From: Magnetococcales bacterium
GTDB lineage: Bacteria > Pseudomonadota > Magnetococcia > Magnetococcales > UBA8363
Reading direction: 5' to 3'
DNA: 64,000 nucleotides
NCBI GenBank assembly: GCA_015228815.1
Contig: JADGCV010000026.1
Coordinates: forward strand, 1 to 64,000
Below the pieces are notes generated by a model, which worked only from the letters and a program-made list of their open reading frames with translations, had not been told where the DNA came from and ran no database searches. Shown here piece after piece: positions 60,001 through 64,000 of this stretch. Positions within the stretch are counted from its first letter, which is position 1. The number at the start of each line of letters is the position of its first letter. The translations under genes were made by a program, and so were the position numbers.

Positions 60001-60227
60001 TCGGCGATGGCCTCCTCGATCCGAACGATCGCCCCCTCCTCGACCTCGGTCGGCGTCGCCCCCCGATAGGTCAGGGCCACCGACACCACATCACGTTCGA
60101 ATTCGGGAAACACCTCCAGAACGATGCGATCCAACGCCGCCCACAATCCCAGCAGGCAGATGACCACCATCAGAAGATTTGCGGCAACGCCATTGCGGGC
60201 AAACCATGCGATCATCCCCGATTCCAT
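57063..60227 (-). CDS. RND efflux transporter, HAE/AcrB-like permease
   Basis: This 1054-residue inner-membrane pump uses the proton gradient to export substrates through the tripartite complex. It has twelve predicted helices with two large periplasmic loops. The conserved helix-4 acid pair is present in EGIVVDDSIITSENIHAHLS (HAE1-type VDD), with IPISFMGALAIMPEMGITLN before it and GMLALAGVVVNDSLVLMDWI in helix 10-11. The sequence is nearer to the HAE branch than to heavy-metal CusA pumps. The adaptor gene ends 62 bp upstream, in an operon with the outer-membrane factor and hydrolase. Drug or solvent substrate cannot be deduced. Confidence 0.93.
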   Translation of the reverse strand: MESGMIAWFARNGVAANLLMVVICLLGLWAALDRIVLEVFPEFERDVVSVALTYRGATPTEVEEGAIVRIEEAIADLEGIEKITATAREGSGGVTIEVAPGRARELLDDIKSRVDAIGSFPADMERPVYRVQEFKREVIGVVVAGSLPEAQLRRLGREVRDDLIALPEVRQVELSGLRPAEISIEISENTLLRHGLSLDGIAQVIGRYSTDLPSGSIRTGTGEILLATRGQGRTVADFARIPIISDVEGARLTLGEIATIRDGFEEEPLSSRFNGQPAVMLSVYRGGGQSVLKVAEAVRDYVVAKRESLPPGIHLDYWRDRSRVVKLRLDTLLDNAIQGGILIFICLSMFLRVSVAIWVCIGIPISFMGALAIMPEMGITLNLMSLFAFILVEGIVVDDSIITSENIHAHLSRGSDGLTAAIQGTREVSVPVTFGFLTTVVAFLPLLFVGGVRGPIYAEIPMIVIPVLIASWIETKLILPAHMRHVHIPPPRPVGKGERGFSFRVTDWINPFATTLERFILGVYRPFLEGVLAYRYLTLAVFIGGSFIILAYVQSGRYGFTFFPRIQSEVARASLTMETGTPETVTSRHLDRITSAAAALAVKYRDPATGESVIRNMLATLGTTSGDSGGRSAGGNAALGSVSLELVAPEERTLPVDTTRLVHEWREAIGPIPGAKELNFRAEIGRGGDPIAIRLTGQDFATLARVAKVVRERLADYEGVFDIQDSLDDRKKEMTLRLRPEAEGLGLTTLDLGRQVRQAFFGAEVQRFVRGEEDLRVMVRFPREERHSLASLETMAIRTADGREVPLLSVAEVHQGTGLARIDRVDRQRTVEVTADLRKEKVDSSRIVADMEVFLTRLIAQYPGVRFSFEGEVREQSESFGSLFYGVLFTLFSIYALLAIPLQSYTQPLLVMLVIPFSVVGAILGHILLGMNLSLMSLMGMLALAGVVVNDSLVLMDWINQRRRLGEGAMEAVRGCGVARFRAIFLTSLTIFLGLAPLILEKSTQAQFLIPMAVSLGGGVLYGAFLSLLLIPAGYMIMEDARSLAIRLFSLRRS

Positions 60228-60261
60228 GTCAACGCCCCCGCCGATGGGACGGAGCGTCCGG

Positions 60262-60288
60262 CCCCAGCCCCCTTTTTTCTTTCAATAG
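60262..60288 (-). repeat. Partial hairpin-element fragment between adaptor and pump genes
   Basis: CCCCAGCCCCCTTTTTTCTT plus TCAATAG matches the lead part of the elements at 1-77 and 61512-61566, in the same orientation and again directly 3' of a minus-strand stop codon (adaptor stop at 60290). The stem and T-rich tail are not preserved, so it is a decayed or partial copy and unlikely to terminate. Confidence 0.5.
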
Positions 60289-60289
60289 T

Positions 60290-61438
60290 TTATTTAGAGA
60301 CATGAACCTTCATCCCCGCGACGGCATACGGAAGCATCGTCCGACAGATCACCTCTCCCCGGCGCAATCCCGCCGTCACCACCACCTCCTCCCGATCCTG
60401 CCAGATCGTCGTCACCGGACGGGACTCCAGTTCCCCCTTTTCGGAAACCAGCCACACCCGCCCCGCATCAACCACCTCCCGGGGAAGGACAAACACCCCC
60501 TTGAGAATCGGTCCCTGAATGGCCGCCACGACATGCCGACCCACCTTGAGCGGTCCCTGACCATCGGCGGAACGGGCATAGGGGGCATCGACCTGGGCAA
60601 TGACGAACACCTGCCGGGTACGGGTATCGATGGTCCCTTCGGTGCGAACGATCCGTCCCAACCATCGGCCCATCACCCCACCCGAATCCCCCTCGATCCG
60701 GACGACCGGCCCCACCGGAGTCGCTTCGCCCGGATAACTTTCAGGCAGACGCAACATGCCAAACTGCCGTTCGGAGATGGGAAGACGAACCTCGACGCTG
60801 TCCACGGCATAAAGAGTGGCCACCGAAGTCCCGCGGGCGACGAACTGTCCCACATCGACCATCTTTTCCAGGACCCGCCCGGAAAACGGCGCCTCGATCC
60901 GGGTCCGATCCCGATCGACCTTTGCCTGGTCGAGACGGGCCTGGGCCGCTGCCAAAAGCGCCCGAGCCTGTTCCAGTTGCGGTTGTTGCAGAACCAACGC
61001 CCCCGGCGATCCCGTCAGACCCGACTTTTCCCAATCGCGCTTCGCCTGCTCCGCCTGGGCCTCGGTTTCACGAAGGGACAGGCGGGCCTTGGCCACCTCG
61101 GCCGCGGCAATGGTGATGGCATGTTCATGATCGGTGGCATCGATACGGGCCAGAATCCGTCCCTTGTCGAAAAAACCACCGTTGCGCAGACTGGGATGGA
61201 TGTCCACAATGACGCCGGAAACCTGGGCCGACAACGTCATCCGCGTCCGCGGCGCCACCGTCCCCTGGCTGAAAACCCGAATTCGATAGGGCGATGGCTG
61301 GGCCTCAATCACCTCCACCACCGGAATCATCGGCGGCATCCCTTTTTTCTCAACCTTGGGAGGGGTCCGAAGCAAATGGAAACCAAAGACCAGCGCCCCC
61401 CCCAATACAGCCACGAACAGCAGAATCCGCAGGAGCAT
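60290..61438 (-). CDS. Periplasmic adaptor (membrane fusion protein) of RND efflux
   Basis: The adaptor links the RND pump with the outer-membrane channel. From ATG 61438 the product has 382 residues: a membrane-anchor helix (LLRILLFVAVLGGALVFGF), then barrel and lipoyl halves VAPRTRMTLSAQVSGVIVDI and APFSGRVLEKMVDVGQFVAR. A coiled-coil hairpin lies between them (KARLSLRETEAQAEQAKRDW). Membrane-proximal strands near the end include LKVGRHVVAAIQG. AAGGG precedes the chosen start; the frame runs further upstream across the hairpin element at 61512-61566 without domain content. It is placed between the channel and pump genes. Confidence 0.93.
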   Translation of the reverse strand: MLLRILLFVAVLGGALVFGFHLLRTPPKVEKKGMPPMIPVVEVIEAQPSPYRIRVFSQGTVAPRTRMTLSAQVSGVIVDIHPSLRNGGFFDKGRILARIDATDHEHAITIAAAEVAKARLSLRETEAQAEQAKRDWEKSGLTGSPGALVLQQPQLEQARALLAAAQARLDQAKVDRDRTRIEAPFSGRVLEKMVDVGQFVARGTSVATLYAVDSVEVRLPISERQFGMLRLPESYPGEATPVGPVVRIEGDSGGVMGRWLGRIVRTEGTIDTRTRQVFVIAQVDAPYARSADGQGPLKVGRHVVAAIQGPILKGVFVLPREVVDAGRVWLVSEKGELESRPVTTIWQDREEVVVTAGLRRGEVICRTMLPYAVAGMKVHVSK

Positions 61439-61511
61439 GAAGCCCTTCTGGCAGAGGATTGAAGTTAAAATTCTTGGGGATTGCCTTTGAGAATATAAAT
61501 CTGGAAATGCA

Positions 61512-61566
61512 ACGTCAAAATCAAAACCCTGGAGGCAATCCCCCAGACCCCTTTTTTCTTTTAATA
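61512..61566 (-). terminator. Terminator-like repeat element 3' of the outer-membrane channel gene
   Basis: On the minus strand: AAAAGAAAAAAGGGGTC, then stem CTGGGGG/CCTCCAG with one mismatch (61529-61546), then GGGTTTTGATTTTGACG. It matches the element at 1-77 over most of its length. It sits inside an operon (channel gene before, adaptor after), so it would act as an attenuator or partial terminator rather than an operon end. Confidence 0.55.
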
Positions 61567-61571
61567 ATTGA

Positions 61572-62933
61572 TTATTCGGCAAAATCTCCTCCCAGGGCCA
61601 GATGCAGGGAGACCCGATTGTCCAAGACCGCCCGGGCGACGCCAAGACGGGCACTTTCCGCCTGGAAAAGACGACGCTCCGTTTCAAGCAGCGTCAGAAT
61701 GTCGGTCAGCCCTTCCCGATAACGTTCCATCGCCTCCTGAACAGCTTTTCGCGCCTCCCGGACCTGCCCCTCCAGGGCATGTTCCCGTTCGGCCAGAAGG
61801 GTGGTGGCGGCCAGGGTGGTCTCGACCTCACGGAAGGCCACCAGCACCGCCTTGGCATATCCGCTCCAGGCCTGGCGGTGTTCGACCCGAGCCAGGGCCT
61901 CTTCGGCCCGCAACCGTCCCCCCTGGAACAGCGGTTGCGTCAGCCCCCCCACCATGCTCCAAACCAGGTTGTCCCAATCCAGAAGGTCCCGCAACGCATC
62001 GCTTGCCATTCCCCCGGTGGTGGTCAGGCGGATCGTCGGCAGCCGGTTGCGCCGTGCACTCTCGAAACGGAGCCGGGTCCCGGTCAATTGTTGTCGCGCC
62101 GCCTTCAGATCACAGCGGCGGTCGAGCAGTTGGGCCGGAAGCCCCGCCGGGACCTGGCGCGACAGACGCGGCAAGGCCCGAGCAGATGTCGTCATTCTTC
62201 CCTCGGGGTATCGTCCAAGAAGAGTTTCCAGGGTCCGTTGCGCCGCATCCCACTCCATTCCGCGCGCCGCGAGCTGTTCCTCGCCCTGGGCACGGTCGGT
62301 ACGGGCAAGACGAAGATCCAACGGTGTCGTCAAGCCGCCACGGTAACGTTCCTCGATGATTTTCAGGGATTGATCGAGCAGGTCAAGGTTATGTCCTGCC
62401 TGTTGAATCTGGCCTTCCAGTTCCACGACCCGAAACCATCCGCGGGCCACATTGGCAGCCAAGGAAAACCGTGCGCCACACCATTCTGCTTCGGCCCCCT
62501 TCAACTCAGCCTGCGCCACATCGCGATTCAAGGAGAGGCGCCGCCACAAATCGATCTCCCAGGAGATGGTTCCGTCGATGCCATGAACAGTCCGTTCCGG
62601 TTCAGGTCCGCTGCGCCGGACCTCGCCATCGAGCGACACGCCAGGCCAAAGCGACCCCGAAGCGATGGCCATCCGCTGCCGGGCCGCATCTATTTTAAGG
62701 GCCGCGGAACGCAGATCGGGACTTTCCCGAAGCGCCTGGGCGACCAGTGTATCCAGTTGCGGAGCGGCAAAATCGCCCAACCAGCCCGCGACAACCTCCC
62801 CGGACACTGCCCATGGCGCATGCCACGCATCCGGGACATCAAGCGTCCGTTCCGGCCCCAGGGATTCTCCAAGACAACCGCCGAGACCCATGGAAACAAA
62901 AAGAAAACAGGTAAAATACCAATGAGACGTCAT
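61572..62933 (-). CDS. Outer-membrane efflux channel, TolC/NodT (OprM) family lipoprotein
   Basis: The 453-residue product has a lipoprotein signal peptide with lipobox LGGC (Cys20). Two OEP repeats follow, with the typical helices SPDLRSAALKIDAARQRMAI, YRGGLTTPLDLRLARTDRAQ and the equivalent YREGLTDILTLLETERRLFQ near the end. WEIDLWRRLSLNRDVAQAEL is the standard NodT-type block. Length and anchor agree with OprM-type channels. It starts 7 bp after the hydrolase gene and lies upstream of adaptor and pump, so the whole exporter is in one cluster. Confidence 0.93.
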   Translation of the reverse strand: MTSHWYFTCFLFVSMGLGGCLGESLGPERTLDVPDAWHAPWAVSGEVVAGWLGDFAAPQLDTLVAQALRESPDLRSAALKIDAARQRMAIASGSLWPGVSLDGEVRRSGPEPERTVHGIDGTISWEIDLWRRLSLNRDVAQAELKGAEAEWCGARFSLAANVARGWFRVVELEGQIQQAGHNLDLLDQSLKIIEERYRGGLTTPLDLRLARTDRAQGEEQLAARGMEWDAAQRTLETLLGRYPEGRMTTSARALPRLSRQVPAGLPAQLLDRRCDLKAARQQLTGTRLRFESARRNRLPTIRLTTTGGMASDALRDLLDWDNLVWSMVGGLTQPLFQGGRLRAEEALARVEHRQAWSGYAKAVLVAFREVETTLAATTLLAEREHALEGQVREARKAVQEAMERYREGLTDILTLLETERRLFQAESARLGVARAVLDNRVSLHLALGGDFAE

Positions 62934-62940
62934 GATACCG

Positions 62941-63792
62941 TCAACGGGATGGACCCTTCGCCAATTTCCGGATCAATTGTTGCAAGACCATGCCATCGCC
63001 GGGATGGAGTGGATGGTCGCCGGGAACAAGAACCACCTCCGCTTTTCCCGCCAACGCCGGAATCCGGTTCATGTCCTGACTGAATCCTGGCACAAGGGTA
63101 TCCCCGAACAGAAAAGGCTGGGTGCGAATGACGCTGATGTAGCGAATGTCGGGGTGCGGGGCCAGATTAAGCGCGAAGAGAAGGGATCCGGGAAAAGGTC
63201 GGGCCAGATCGAACAGAAGACCACTGGATTCACGCAACAACGGGTAGGGTCCACCGACGAAAAAGTCCTTGAAGACCTCCAGGGGCCAGGGATCGGAAAT
63301 GGCGTCCAGTGCCATCTCGGCCCGCGGTGTTCCCAGATGGGGCGCGGCGATGGTGATCAATGCCCTGACCGGTGGAAGTTGTCCCCGAACGAGGGCCAAC
63401 CGAGCCACGACCCCACCCGCCGAATGACCGACGATGATCAGGGGTTGCCCGGGATGACGCCGCCCCAGATGGACCAGTTCCGACTCCAGGACCAGGGCCT
63501 GGACCGCCAGCGGCGCCAGGGAAGGAAGCTCCGCCAGAAAGACGGTGTGCTCCGGGACCTGTCCCCCCTTTTCCCGAGTGTCATCGATGACGAACGGCGG
63601 CTGAGGAAGAAGCGCTCCCCCCAGAGGCCAACGCTGGGATTGAAACATGGAAACAATGCCGCTGCCGTGCCAGGAACGCCCATCACTCAAATAACCGTGG
63701 ACCAGAACGATCAGATCGGCCCGGGCATTCACGCTCCACAAAGACAGGATCGCCGCAACAACGACAGTCAGGGTTCGGAACAGGGGGGACAT
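62941..63792 (-). CDS. Exported alpha/beta hydrolase (lipase/PGAP1-like)
   Basis: From ATG 63792 (GAGG six bases upstream) the product has 283 residues with a signal peptide ending NARAD. The strand ADLIVLVHGYLSDGRSWHGS contains the oxyanion HG turn. LIIVGHSAGGVVARLALVRG carries the nucleophile GHSAGG, and the loop AAPHLGTPRAEMALDAI is typical of lipase/PGAP1-type esterases. The catalytic His is probably near VLVPGDHPLHPGDGMV. It is the first gene of the efflux cluster, 7 bp before the channel gene. The native substrate is unknown; a lipid ester in the envelope would fit. Confidence 0.85.
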   Translation of the reverse strand: MSPLFRTLTVVVAAILSLWSVNARADLIVLVHGYLSDGRSWHGSGIVSMFQSQRWPLGGALLPQPPFVIDDTREKGGQVPEHTVFLAELPSLAPLAVQALVLESELVHLGRRHPGQPLIIVGHSAGGVVARLALVRGQLPPVRALITIAAPHLGTPRAEMALDAISDPWPLEVFKDFFVGGPYPLLRESSGLLFDLARPFPGSLLFALNLAPHPDIRYISVIRTQPFLFGDTLVPGFSQDMNRIPALAGKAEVVLVPGDHPLHPGDGMVLQQLIRKLAKGPSR

Positions 63793-64000
63793 GGGTCGCC
63801 TCGAAATAAAGATGGCCGGGAATATCCGGACGCCTTCCATGATCCCAGGATCCAATATTATTCACGAAAAATCAAACGAAATGGCACGTCGCAACGCACA
63901 TCCGGAGGGATCGATCACCCGATCATGACCCATCGATCATCATTGTCTATCCCCCCATTTTGCGCCGTGGCGCGAAGAAAGGCTGGCTGCCGCCGGTCGA

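Noticed and set aside
57063-63792. Type I secretion system for the giant protein
   Set aside because: The pump is RND-type with VDD in helix 4, not an ABC exporter, so the cluster is an efflux system.

Overview
The window is a GC-rich, densely coded chromosome segment from a flagellated Gram-negative bacterium of the phylum Pseudomonadota. Evidence is the Tol-Pal envelope genes, a P/L-ring flagellar operon (so an outer membrane), a tripartite RND efflux system and OM lipoproteins. The mix of a LEPRIMFDGA/DUF4347 giant surface protein, DUF4080 radical SAM enzyme, DUF1640 protein, MCP-type receptors and FlgJ without a muramidase domain would fit Magnetococcia or a deep alphaproteobacterial relative. 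That placement is inference. No rRNA, tRNA, CRISPR array, magnetosome gene, IS transposase or prophage was seen.

Layout. 0-3.3 kb: tolB-pal-cpoB (minus), without tolQRA. 3.6-7.6 kb: a Gfo/Idh/MocA oxidoreductase, then a polysaccharide pair (YdjC deacetylase-glycosyltransferase fusion and an ABC-2 exporter permease without its ATPase). 7.6-10.8 kb: a large membrane protein joining a solute-binding sensor, a metallo-beta-lactamase domain and two cNMP-binding-like domains. 11.1-19.2 kb: a 2672-residue repeat protein. 19.2-22.1 kb: an AT-richer two-gene cassette, NYN nuclease-like plus NACHT/STAND NTPase, which is the best candidate for an undescribed defence-type system. 22.2-29.8 kb: TPR protein, DUF4080 radical SAM enzyme, yejE-yejF without yejA/yejB, and a DUF1016 nuclease. 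29.9-36.0 kb: flagellar operon flgF-G-A-H-I-J-M-N followed by csrA (minus). 36.2-39.4 kb: mazG, a DUF1640 gene and typA. 39.5-42.5 kb: accessory block with a methyltransferase and an AAA ATPase + DUF4276 module. 42.9-50.6 kb: SulP transporter, HupE, a c-type-heme chemoreceptor, a dehydrogenase and a D,D-carboxypeptidase. 50.7-52.4 kb: a second AAA + DUF4276 module. 52.6-57.1 kb: nitrilase, glutaredoxin, ComF, BioC-like methyltransferase, a soluble Rossmann-MCP fusion and a thioredoxin-like [2Fe-2S] protein. 57.1-63.8 kb: lipase-like hydrolase and TolC-, HlyD- and AcrB-type efflux genes.

Three threads link the region. Motility and sensing: the flagellar operon with FlgM and CsrA, a heme-type MCP and a soluble MCP-like protein. 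Envelope: Tol-Pal, polysaccharide export, giant surface protein, efflux, PBP5-like enzyme. Probable defence or genome conflict: NYN-NACHT, two AAA-DUF4276 modules and a DUF1016 nuclease.

A dispersed family of hairpin elements with terminator character sits just 3' of unrelated genes and is always oriented with the upstream gene. Two 161-bp copies, 9003 bp apart, differ at only two positions that I could find by eye.
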